A stretch of DNA of 64,000 nt from Cupriavidus taiwanensis (GTDB lineage Bacteria; Pseudomonadota; Gammaproteobacteria; Burkholderiales; Burkholderiaceae). Every line of letters starts with the position of its first letter. Within the stretch, counting starts at the first letter, position 1. A model generated the notes under the pieces. It was given only the letters and a program-made list of their open reading frames with translations, searched no databases and had not been told where the DNA came from. Position numbers and translations under genes: made by a program. Location of the stretch: positions 1,565,301 through 1,629,300 of the forward strand of contig NZ_LT984804.1 of NCBI RefSeq assembly GCF_900250115.1. The letters are read 5' to 3'. Below are positions 27,104 through 37,000 of this stretch, piece after piece.

Positions 27104-28426
27104 TCAGGCCGGCACCTGCGTTCCGGCTGCCGCGGCCTCCTTCGAGAACAGGCTCCTGGCGTTGGCGACGTGGCTCTTCAGCACAGGGCGCAGCACCATG
27201 ATTGCCAGGAAGGCCGCGGTCAGGTCCATGGCGGCCACGGTGTAGAGCACGGTGGACCAGGTGCCGGTTGCTTCCATCATCAGGTTGCCGATCGGCACGA
27301 ACAGTGCGCCGATGCCCTTGGCGGTGTAGAGCACGCCGTAGATCTTGCCGATGTGCTTGGTGCCGAAGGCATCGCCGGCAAGGGCCGAGAACAGCGAGTA
27401 GACCTCGCCCCAGGCCAGGAACACCACACCGGACAGGATCAGGAACGCGTACGGGTTGCTGCCGAAGTAGCCCAGCGCGATGATGCCCAGCCCTTCCAGG
27501 GTGAAGGCGATCACCATGGTCTTTTCGCGGCCGATATTGTCCGAGATCCAGCCGAACAGCGGGCGCGAGATGCCGTTCATGATCCGGTCCAGCATCAGCG
27601 CCAGCGGCAGCGCGGCCATCACGAAGAAGTGCAGGTCGACCTTGAACTCCTTCACGCCGAGGTCCTTGGCGATCACGCCCAGCTGCGCCACGGCCATCAT
27701 GCCGCCGGTGACGACCAGCACGAACATGACCAGCATCAGCCAGAACAGCTTGGTGCACAGCGCTTCCTTGAGGGTGTAGTCGCGCGTGGCCTGGACCAGC
27801 TTGGCCGACGCCTTGACTTCATGCGACTTGGGCGAACGCAGGAACCACGCCGCGACGAAGGCGAGCGACCCCTGCAGCAGGCCGAAGAACAGGAAGGTGT
27901 GCTGGAAGCCCTGCGACTCGATCATCGCCGCGATCGGCAGGATGGTTGCCGCCGAGCCCGCGCCGTAGCCGCCGGCGGTCAGGCCCACGGCCAGGCCGCG
28001 GCGGTCCGGGAACCACTTGAGGGCATTGTTGATGCAGGTGGCATAGATCGAGCCCACGCCCAGCCCGCCCACCGCCGCGCCGACGTAGAAGCCCATCAGC
28101 GAGGTCGCCTGCGAGTTGATGCACCATGCCGCGCCGATGAATACCGCGCCGAACGCGACCATCATGCGTGGCCCGAACTTGTCGATGAAGTAGCCTTCGA
28201 TCGGCGCCAGCCAGGTCTGGACCAGCACAAAGACGGTAAACGCGATCTGGATGCTGGCCCGCGACCAGCCGTAGGTGTCCTGGATCTCCGGGACGAACAG
28301 GGTCCACGCGTACTGGATGTTGGCGGTGGCGATCATGCAGATCACCCCCACGATCAACTGCATCCAGCGCGTGCCTTCCGGGACCTGGTGATTGACGCCC
28401 ATCCCCATTGCCGATGGATTACTCAT
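27104..28426 (-). CDS. MFS transporter, oxalate/formate antiporter (OFA) family
   Basis: 440 residues with 12 predicted transmembrane helices. OFA-type features include RWMQLIVGVICMIATANIQY, AWTLFVPEIQDTYGW, the MFS loop YFIDKFGPRMMVAFGAVFIG and LKWFPDRRGLAVGLTAGGYG, characteristic of OxlT relatives. It probably exchanges oxalate for formate or moves a related monocarboxylate across the inner membrane. The ATG at 28426 was chosen for AAGGAG at 7-nt spacing; an in-frame start nine codons upstream is less likely. The gene is single, with its own terminator and a long, structured upstream region that suggests tight regulation. Confidence 0.88.
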   Translation of the reverse strand: MSNPSAMGMGVNHQVPEGTRWMQLIVGVICMIATANIQYAWTLFVPEIQDTYGWSRASIQIAFTVFVLVQTWLAPIEGYFIDKFGPRMMVAFGAVFIGAAWCINSQATSLMGFYVGAAVGGLGVGSIYATCINNALKWFPDRRGLAVGLTAGGYGAGSAATILPIAAMIESQGFQHTFLFFGLLQGSLAFVAAWFLRSPKSHEVKASAKLVQATRDYTLKEALCTKLFWLMLVMFVLVVTGGMMAVAQLGVIAKDLGVKEFKVDLHFFVMAALPLALMLDRIMNGISRPLFGWISDNIGREKTMVIAFTLEGLGIIALGYFGSNPYAFLILSGVVFLAWGEVYSLFSALAGDAFGTKHIGKIYGVLYTAKGIGALFVPIGNLMMEATGTWSTVLYTVAAMDLTAAFLAIMVLRPVLKSHVANARSLFSKEAAAAGTQVPA

Positions 28427-28631
28427 TGCGCGCTCCTTGAATAGATTGGCCATTAACTCGCGACAAAGCAGAGGAATATACGGTCGCGCTGCGCCTCAGC
28501 TTAGGGGTGGCAGCTGGCATTTCATGTCTCCTAATGTCATTGGCATTTGCTTGCCTCTTATCACGACGCGACCTGAGGTCTTCGCCCTCACCTCTCTCAA
28601 ACTCAGGAGCGGCGATGGGATACACAGTATG

Positions 28632-28641
28632 TGATATATCA
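28632..28641. promoter_or_regulatory. TGATATATCA palindrome upstream of the OFA transporter
   Basis: A perfect 10-bp palindrome in an AT-rich stretch 206 bp upstream of the OFA start codon. Its form would suit a GntR-type or other dimeric repressor site. No such regulator gene is in the window, so the assignment is tentative. Confidence 0.35.
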
Positions 28642-28860
28642 AGTAAGTCAAGCGAAAGCCGGGGCAGGGTTTTCACTGAATTAATGCGGACCATGGATGG
28701 GCAGGCGATATTCACGACCAAATCGCATCGGAAGCTGTATGCAAAAGCTTGTCGCGCTGCCGCATGGTGGCAGCAATCCCTTTGCTGAGGCGGAACCCGG
28801 CACCCGGTCCGGCATCGATGAGGATTGCTTCTGAATGCGCTCCGGCCACAATGCGGCATT

Positions 28861-28916
28861 ATCATTACAATATTGTCATGATGACAGCGCGGTAATGATT
28901 ACAGAATTGTCATGAT
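28861..28916. repeat. Pair of near-identical 22-bp direct repeats with TGTCAT half-sites
   Basis: Two 22-bp units at 28861-28882 and 28895-28916 share ATTACA-N2-ATTGTCATGAT and differ at only three positions; their starts are 34 bp apart. The first unit runs into a 13-bp palindrome TGTCATGATGACA (28874-28886). The tandem spacing on roughly the same DNA face suggests cooperative operator sites for a regulator of the flanking OFA or Fic gene. Confidence 0.5.
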
Positions 28917-28976
28917 TTTCCATGGCCGCCGCCGAAGATTGGGCCTAAATCTCCGCCATTAATTTTGCGTCAACAT

Positions 28977-29008
28977 AAAAAAAATGCCCGCAGGCGAACC
29001 TGGCGGGC
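28977..29008 (-). terminator. Orphan rho-independent terminator (possible 3' end of a small RNA)
   Basis: On the minus strand GCCCGCCAGG, a TTCG tetraloop and CCTGCGGGC form a stem with one bulge, followed by an A and then eight T (bases 28984-28977). This is a textbook intrinsic terminator, yet no minus-strand coding gene lies upstream within 400 bp; the neighbouring Fic gene runs the other way. It may end an unannotated small RNA from about 29.0-29.3 kb or stop antisense transcription. Confidence 0.6.
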
Positions 29009-29419
29009 TGAGGCATGATGCGTGACATCGGCCGCAACATGTAGTTGCAGTTATAGGCGATGAATGGAAATGGGCAAATCCCGGAAACCGCTTTTACGCC
29101 GATTAACTGGCAAACTCAGAGAAAACCCTGAGCCAAGCGCCAGGCCGTGCCGCCGATTATGTGGAAACCGGGCTCGATTATGACAAGCCTGTCATTTCAA
29201 GCGGGTTCAGATAAACCCGCGGCGCCGGCGCGATGCCGGCTCCAGCTAGACGAAAAGGTCATTGCCTGCGCCTGGAATAGACGAAACAGCAAGCGCAGTA
29301 GAGCGCCTCGCTAAGCCGGCCCGCCGCGTGGCCGGCCCGCCCCGCTGTCCGCGAGCATCATAGACGGAATTGACAAAATTCAGAGCGAAGTAGATGTTCA
29401 GGTAAGTCCGGTAGAAGCT

Positions 29420-30988
29420 ATGGTAAGCTCCGCCGGCACCTGCCCACCTTTTCCCGCCGTCCGCATGGCTCATGCACCACTAGGCTACGACGCACTGATC
29501 CGCCAGTTCGGCCTGCGCGTGCCGCCGTTGCGCTGCACCTCCGCGCTCGGCGACAAGACTGGCGTACTCAGCACCCACACCGGTCCGGACGGCACCACGC
29601 GCACGGTCTACCCGCGCAACCGCTACCGCGGCGGCGACACCACGGTGGACCACCTGACCTTTGCGCTGAAGAAGGAACAGCTCGACCTGACCGTGCTGGC
29701 CGCGCTGTTCGAGCAGCCGCAGCCGGTGCAGGCCGTGCGCGCCTGGCTGGCGGCGACACCGACCTCGCGCTATGCCCGGCTGAGCGCCTTCTATGCCAAA
29801 TGGCTGGCCGGGGCGCAGTTCGACTACAAGCTGCCGCCCGGCGCGCCGCGGGTGCTGGCGCTGGACGAGGCCGAATACGTGACCGGCCCGTCGACGCCGG
29901 ACCTGCAGTTTGGCATCCAGAACAATCACCTCGGGCCGGCGGCGTTCTGTCCGGTGGTGCGCCGCACCGCGAAGCTGGCGCGCTGGATCGAGGCCGACCT
30001 GCCTGGCCGCGTAGGCAGTGCCATCCGGCGCCTGGAGCCGGAGTTGCTGGCGCGCGCGGTGGATTATCTCTACCTGGCCGAAACCCGCTCGACCTATTCG
30101 ATCGAGCACGAGATTCCCGATAACCAGCGCGTCGCCAAGTTCCGGCGGCTGCTGGAATATGCCGGCCAGGCCGCGCCGCTGACCGAAGCCCAGCTGTGCG
30201 AATGGCAGAACGAGATCATCTCTGGGCTGCGCGCCGAATACAGCTTCCGCGCGCAGCAGAACTGGCTGTCGCGCGGCGGGCGGCTGCGCAATATCGCTGA
30301 CTATATTCCGCCGCCGCCGGCCCAGCTGGGGGCGATGATGGACGGCATCGCCGCGGTGGCGGCACTGGTCGAGACCCACGCGGCCAACCCGATCGTGGTG
30401 GCGGCCTGCGTGTCGTTCGGCTTTGTCTTCGCGCACCCGTTCTATGACGGCAACGGCCGCCTGCATCGCTTCCTGATCCACCACCTGCTGCGCCAGGCCG
30501 GCGTCACGCCCGAGGGCGTGGTGCTGCCGGTATCGGCGCGCATGCTCAAGCAGCTCGACGTCTATGCCGGCTTGCTCAAGGCCTATTCCGCGCCGCGTAC
30601 CGCGCTGCTCAACTACGCGCTGGATGCGGACAGCGACACCATCCTGATCAAGTCACCGCAGCCCTACTGGCTCTATGCCTCGTTCGACGCCACCGCGCTG
30701 TGCGAATTCGTGTTCGAGTGCATCGAGCAATGCGTCGAGCAGGACCTGGCGCAGGAGATCCAGTACCTGCGCGCTTACGATGCCAGCGTGACCCGGCTCG
30801 AAAGCTGGCTCGACCTGCGCCAGTCGCGGCTGTCGAACCTGATCGACCTGATCGTGCAGAACCACGGCGAGCTGTCGCGGCGCAAGCGCAAGCTGTTCGA
30901 GGACATCACCGACGCCGAACTCGCGCGCATCGAAACCGTGGTGCGCGACGAGTTCGCCGAATACCTCGAGCGCCACGGCGGCCGCTGA
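29420..30988 (+). CDS. Fic-domain protein (predicted AMP/nucleotidyl-transferase)
   Basis: 522 residues if started at ATG 29420; ATG 29465 (MAHAPLGYD) is an alternative, and neither has a strong ribosome-binding site. The Fic motif is complete: HPFYDGNGRLHR with catalytic His339. About 110 residues before it, STYSIEHE (224-231) resembles the class-II inhibitory helix (S/T)xxxE(G/N), but the last position is His. The N-terminal 150 residues and C-terminal 120 residues (helical, ending in a likely winged-helix region, ESWLDLRQSRLSNLIDLIVQ) match large Fic proteins of the DUF4172/Fic_N kind. Fic proteins attach AMP or another nucleotide part to a target protein. It converges with the giant gene, with 22 bp between stops. 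It could be an effector or a housekeeping modifier. Confidence 0.88.
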   Translation: MVSSAGTCPPFPAVRMAHAPLGYDALIRQFGLRVPPLRCTSALGDKTGVLSTHTGPDGTTRTVYPRNRYRGGDTTVDHLTFALKKEQLDLTVLAALFEQPQPVQAVRAWLAATPTSRYARLSAFYAKWLAGAQFDYKLPPGAPRVLALDEAEYVTGPSTPDLQFGIQNNHLGPAAFCPVVRRTAKLARWIEADLPGRVGSAIRRLEPELLARAVDYLYLAETRSTYSIEHEIPDNQRVAKFRRLLEYAGQAAPLTEAQLCEWQNEIISGLRAEYSFRAQQNWLSRGGRLRNIADYIPPPPAQLGAMMDGIAAVAALVETHAANPIVVAACVSFGFVFAHPFYDGNGRLHRFLIHHLLRQAGVTPEGVVLPVSARMLKQLDVYAGLLKAYSAPRTALLNYALDADSDTILIKSPQPYWLYASFDATALCEFVFECIEQCVEQDLAQEIQYLRAYDASVTRLESWLDLRQSRLSNLIDLIVQNHGELSRRKRKLFEDITDAELARIETVVRDEFAEYLERHGGR

Positions 30989-31010
30989 AGCGCGCGGCGC
31001 GCCGGGCGCC

Positions 31011-34000
31011 CTATCGCGTCACGTCCAGCTCCCAGCCCGGCTCCAGGTGGTCCGGGTCGTCGGCCAGCCGGTAGCGCGGGTTCAGGTTGATCAGTTCGCG
31101 CAGCGCGAAGTTGGCCACCTGCTGGTCCGGCGTCATCGCGCGCGCCTGCGCCTCGGCCTTCTGGCCGTCGGACAGCAGCGTGTCGAGATGCGCGCCGGCG
31201 ATGCCCCATAGCGTGGCACCGGCGACGTGGTCCGGGCTGTAGGGCTGCACGCGCACCGATCCGGATGCGGGGCGCTCCTTCGGGGTCTCTCTGGGTGGTT
31301 CTTTCGGCGGCTGCTGCGGCGGCGTGGGTACTCCGGGAGCGGCCGTCGGCGGGGTCGACGGACCACCGCCCGGGGTCGGCGCCGGCCGTGGCCCGCCCTT
31401 GTCGTCGTCCTTGAGCAGCTCCACCAGGATCTTGGCGCCGAAGTTGACGATCACGCCGCCGCCCAGCAGCACCAGCCCCTTGGGCATGGCGCGGCCGAAG
31501 AAATCCCATTTCTGCGCCAGCCATGGCGTGACCGGCTGGTCCACGGCATCGGGATCGGCGGCCCTGGCCAGCCGGTTTTTCTCGGCGTTGATCAGCTTCT
31601 GCTCATTGCGCGACTGCAGGTGCGCGCCGATGCCGAACACCGCCAGGCTGCCGGCCTCGATCGCGCCGACCACGCCGCCGGTATGCACCATGTCGGCCAC
31701 GGCCAGCGGCACCGCGCCGACCGAATACGCGTTCATCACGAACTTGCGTAGCCGCGCGCCCAGCAAGGCGGGTTGCGCCAGCCCGGTGTGATAGCCCGCG
31801 CGGGCGGCGAAATTGACCGTGCTCAGCACCGAATTGGCCGCCAGGAACACCGCGCTGCTGTAGGTCAGCGGCTCGCCGATCTGGGTCACGCCATGCTCGC
31901 CGAACCACAGCATGGTGTTGCCGTTGTTGATCGCCAGCGTGCCCAGCTGCAGCGCGTCGTTGACCTGCCCGGCGCGGGTATCGGGCGTCAGCAGCGCGGC
32001 GCCGATGGTGCCGAGCTCCGCCTGCGCCTCGCGGATCTTGTCCGCGGCCTCGGGCAGGTCCTTCTTGTCGGCGTGGTGGGCGTAGGCTTCGAGCTGGTCC
32101 AGCGCCCTGGCAAACTTCTGCTGGTTCTTGGCGTTGATGCCCCACACCGCGGTGCCGGGCTTCTCGGTCAGCGCGCGGCGCAGCCAGGCGATATCGGCCG
32201 GCGTATGCGTGCCCGCGCGCCGGATCACCTTGCCGGCATGCACGGTGCGCCCCATCGCCACGCTGCCGCGGTAGATGAAGCAGCCGGCGCTGGTCAGCAC
32301 CAGGTTGGCACCGGTCTGCGCGGAGATTGCCGCGGCGCCGGAGGCGGCGGCGAAGGTGCCGGCCGCCGACACCGTCAGCGCGGTCCGCACCTTCCACGGG
32401 CGCGGGCCATTGCTGCCGGGCGGCGGTGGGTTGCCGGCCGGGCCATGCGAGATGGTGGCGCGCACCACCCCGCCCTCGCCGCCCACGCCGCCCCGGGTGC
32501 CGTCGTCACCCCGGGCGCGCGCTGCCTGCTGCATCCGGTCCAGCATGCGGTAGACCGCACTCCCTTGCGACGCATCCGCGCCGGTCTCGACATGGGTCAG
32601 GTCGGCCACCTTGACCGCGCCGCCGGGGAACAGCGCGAACTCCACGTCTCCCAGATGCAGCTTGCGCGTGGTCATGGTATCGACCAGAGCGGCGATATCC
32701 CGCGCCGACCGCTCGTTGAGCAAGGCGGCATGCTCCGGCCGTAGCTGGCCGGTGGCGTCGAACAGGTCCTTGGTACTGGCGGCGTACCGCTCATAGCCGA
32801 TGGCCGGGCGCCCGAACGCCTCGAACGACGCCGGCCCGAAGCTGCGCACGGTATTGAGCCCGTGCGCGCCGGCGGCCTCGGCCATGGCGGCGCGCTCGCC
32901 GTGCACCATGTCGCCCAGCCAGGCCTCGTTGGCAATGCCGACCGCCAGATCCTTGCCCAGCGCGAACACGGTCTTGGCGCCACCGCTGCCAAGCCGCGGT
33001 CCCAGGTAGGCCTCCAGCCGCACCCGTTCGCGGCTGCCGTCGGGCCGGCGCAGGAATACGTTGCCGTGGTGGTCGATCTTGAAGCTGTGGCCGGCGTAGG
33101 GATCGGGCTGCGGCGACAGGCGGCGCCAGCTTCCGGGCTGCGCCAGGTCGATCTGGCTCTTGGCCGGGTCCTGCGCGTAGGCGCCGCGGCGCAAGGCGAA
33201 CTCAGGCACCAGCACCTCGGTGCGCATCACGTCGGCCACCTGCTGCGCCAGCATGCGTCCCTGCGGCCCATGCGCGCCGTCCAGCGCCAGCACGATGGGC
33301 TGGCCGGGCTCCCAGTCATGCGCCAGCTGGAAGGCGAGCTCGTGGGCGCCGATGCCCTCGCCTGCCTCGCCGCGCAGCCCGCCCTCGGGGCGCACGGCGC
33401 CGACCACCACCAGATGATCGCGGGGCGCGTTGACGCGCACCGCCGGCTCGCCGAGCGCCAGTTCGGCCCAGCGGTCCGGCGCCTGCCGCCAGCTGGCCGG
33501 CACCGGATCGCCCGCGGCGCGCGCGCCATGCTGGCGCACCGGCTTGCCGCCGCTGGTGACGGCTACCACCGGCAGCGCCGGCATGGCGCCGTGGAAACGG
33601 CCACCGTCCTGCACATGCACCGGCGCACCGGACGCGGCCATGGTCGCGGGATCGGCGGCCACGCGCAGGCGCGCGCCATGGGCCAGGTCGCTGCCCGGCG
33701 CGCGGAACGCGTCCACCTCCAGCCGGCCGTCGGCGCCATAGACGCGCGCGTTCAGCCCGGTGGCCAGCTGCTGCACCAGCGACACCGCGCCGTCCTGCCC
33801 GTAGCAGCCGTACAGCACCACCGGCGTGCCTTCCTGGTAATCCGGATGCGCGCGGATGCGGTCGATCACCGCCGGCGCATCGAGCAACGCGGACGGACCG
33901 TCGCCGGCCCGCATCGCGATGCCGCCAAACAGGCCCTCGGCGCGCACGGTGAAATGCCCGGGAACCTGGGGCACCGACACCGCCACCGCCTCATCGTCAA

Positions 34001-37000
34001 AGGTCTTGTGCCCGGCCTGCTGCGCCAGGTCCAGGTCCGCGCGCCCGCGCGGAAACTGCTCCAGCTGGGCCAGCACGTCGATGCGGCGGCCGTCCTGCTG
34101 GCGCACCAGCGGCAGCCCGGCACTGAAGTCGTCGGGCAATGCGGCGCGGATCTCGCCGTGGTAATCGGGATTGAGCGCAAACCCTTGCGCGTGCGGCTTG
34201 TGCCCGCGCAGCGACAACGGCACGGTGCCGACCACGCTGCGCGCGTCGACCGCGCCGTGGCGCGCCGCCTCGCGCTGCGAGACTATCGCGATGCGGAAGT
34301 TGCCGCCCGCCTGCAGCGCCGGGCCGAGGTCGCGCATGGCCTGCTGCAGCGACAGGAACGACGCCTCCGGCAGGCCCGCACGCAGCGGCACCGACAGCCC
34401 ATCGCCATGGGTCACCAAGTAGTGCACGCCGGCCAGCCGCCCGCCGGATTCGTGGATGCCGTCGACGGTGGTCTCGATGGCTTTCGGGCTGGGCGCGCCG
34501 TCGCGCACCGACCAGCTGCCATCGCGGATCTCCGGCCGCGCCGCGGGCATGGCCGCCGGCCGGCTGCCCGCAGCGTCGGCGCGGCTGGCGGCAGCAGCCT
34601 TGCGCGGCAGTTGTCCGCCGTGCGCGACCACCGCCTTGGCGGCGTCGGCCAGCGGCGTGCGCGCCAGCGCCGGCCCACCCGGCAGCGGCGCGCGCGCGGC
34701 GCCCGGACCATGCGGCTGACCGCCGGCGGCGGCGCGTCCGTACAGCGTGATCACCGCCTGGTGCACTTCGGTCGAGAAGCCATCGACGGTCGCCACCCGC
34801 TCGCGCGAGACGCCGTCGACGGCGCCGGCATCGGCCGCGGCCTGCAGCACGCGGCCCAGTTCCTCCGGGCTCTGGAAGCGCTCGGGCATGTTGCCGCGGC
34901 GCAGCAGCAGCGCCGAGACCGCGTACGCGCCCCAGTTCGACACGCTGGCGGTGACCACATGGTCGACCGGCACCACCGCGGCGATATCGCTGCCGTCGAG
35001 CGCGCGCGGGATCAGCCCGCCCACGCCGCCCATGCCGGCCTCGTTGCCGCCGTCACCGACGCCCAGGGTCTCGATGCCGTCGATGGCATTGGCTTCCAGC
35101 ACGATCTGGTCCAGCGCCGGGTTGAAGTCGTCGATGCCGATGCCGCGCATATTGTGCTTGGTGCCGCGCGCGCTGCGCGACGGCAGCTCGATCGCCATCA
35201 CCCGGTCGGGGCCGACCTCGCGCAACAGCGCGCGCGCCGGCTCGGCCGCGCTGCCGACCGGTGCATCGAACACGCGGATATTGTCGAGCGGCTCGCCCAT
35301 CTCGCGCAGGATGCCTTCCAGGATCGGCCGGTTGGCCGAATCGACCACATAGGTCACCTGCTTGCCGCGCAGCCGCAGCGCGCGGCCCAGCTCCGCGGTG
35401 CCCGGGGGGCCGTCGGTTTCCGGCATGTCCTTGGCCACCGAGAAGCCGGTCACCAGCATCACGTTGCTGGCGTCTTCCAGCGACGCCGCCGCGCGCTCGG
35501 CGCCGCCCGGCATGTAGAACTCGCGCAGGCCGCGGCCGATGTAGTTGAAGCTGATGCGGTCGACCGGCGCCAGGTGGCGCCCGCCGTCCACCAGCGCCAG
35601 CGCCGGCGACACGTCCGCCGCCTCGCCGAAGGCGGTCTTGAACACGCGGATATCGGGGCGGCGCCCCATCGCGTGCGCCAGGCCGGACACCCGCGACGGC
35701 TGGCCGGTGGTGAAGACGATGGTCGGCAGGGTCTTGTCGTCGGGCACCGCCGACGGGTCCAGCGGCTGCTCCAGCAGTGCGCCGCGCTCGATCAGGCCCT
35801 GGTCGACCAGCATCTCCACGCCCTTGCGCGCCTGGTACTGCATCGGGTCGATCAGCCTGACGTCGCTGCGGCCGATGGCATCGAGCTGCTGGCGCACCAG
35901 CGTTTCCAGCGCGGGATAGTGGGTGCAGCAGAACCACAGCGAGGTGGCGTCGGACGGAATCTGCTCGGCGTTCAAGTATTTCGCCACCAGCCCCTTGAGC
36001 TGCTCCAGCTGCGCGCCGTCGGCCAGGTGCATCAGGTTGTTGACCGCATCGGCCCACTCGGTCGCGCCGATCTCCTTGACCGTGACGCTGCCGCCGCTGG
36101 CCTCGGCCACCGCCTCCAGGTAGGCGTGCAGCCTGACCGTGCCGGGCGTGGCCACCACTACCGGGCGCGCGCCGCCCTCGGTGACGATCCTGGGCGCGGT
36201 CTGCATGATCAGGTTGACCACCTTGGCCTGGTGGGTGCCGGCCAGCGCTTCCGGAAACGCCGTGCAGGCGGTGTTGCAGGCAAACAGGTCGACCGCGCCC
36301 CTGGCCTTCTGCGCCGCGACCACGCCGGCATGGACCAGGTTCACCAGGTCGCCGCGCTCGCGCCCGCCGTAGGTACCGGCGGCATGGTCGGTAAACGCCA
36401 CCACCTGCACCGCCTTGCCGGTCATGGCATAGGTGTGGCGCGCGATATTCTGCGCGGCCAGCAGTCCGCCGTTGCTGGAATCGAAGGCGGTGATGACGAT
36501 CGCATCGTCCTGCACGCGGATGCCGAAGTCGGCCGGATCGATGCCGTCGGGCAGGAAGCGCCGCTGGATGCCCTCGAACAGCTGTGCCATGTCCAGGCCC
36601 GCGGGCAGGCGCTCGGCCGCCTTCTGCAGCAGTTCGTAGACGCCCTTCTGCACGGTCTTGTCGTAGCCGCGCACGCTGGTGGCGCCAACTTCCAGCGTGA
36701 CGCCGTCGCGCGCCTTGTGGCGCGCCATGGTGTCGAGCAGCGCGCCCACGGTTTCCACGCTCGGCATGCCGCTGTCGCGCCCCAGCGCGCGCTGCACGCC
36801 GAAGCCGATCGCCTGCGCCGCCAGGTTGGAGTTCATGCCCGTCACCAGGTGGTCGGCGCCGACGTCGGACCAGCTGTCGGCCAGCTGCTCGGTCACTGCC
36901 ATGTCGCGCAGCAGGCGGTCGCGCGCGGCGCGCATGCCGGCCTCGTTGCCGTGGTCGCCCACGGCAATGGTGACCATGTCGGCGATGTCGTTGGCGTCGA

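Larger units (their letters stand above)
28427..29419. other. 993-bp AT-richer intergenic region with operator-like repeats
   Basis: No convincing gene. Small frames at 28507-28788 (+) and 28419-28865 (-) have no recognisable motif. The region contains a TGATATATCA palindrome, a pair of near-identical repeats, a TGTCA/TGACA dyad at 29181-29194, a hairpin GCGGGTT/AACCCGC at 29201-29220 and an orphan terminator (separate entries). It presumably holds the promoters of the OFA transporter (minus) and the Fic gene (plus). Confidence 0.5.

Noticed and set aside
28507..28788. Small plus-strand frame of 93 codons
   Set aside because: No ribosome-binding site, no recognisable motif and interrupted AT-rich context with operator-like repeats; treated as intergenic.
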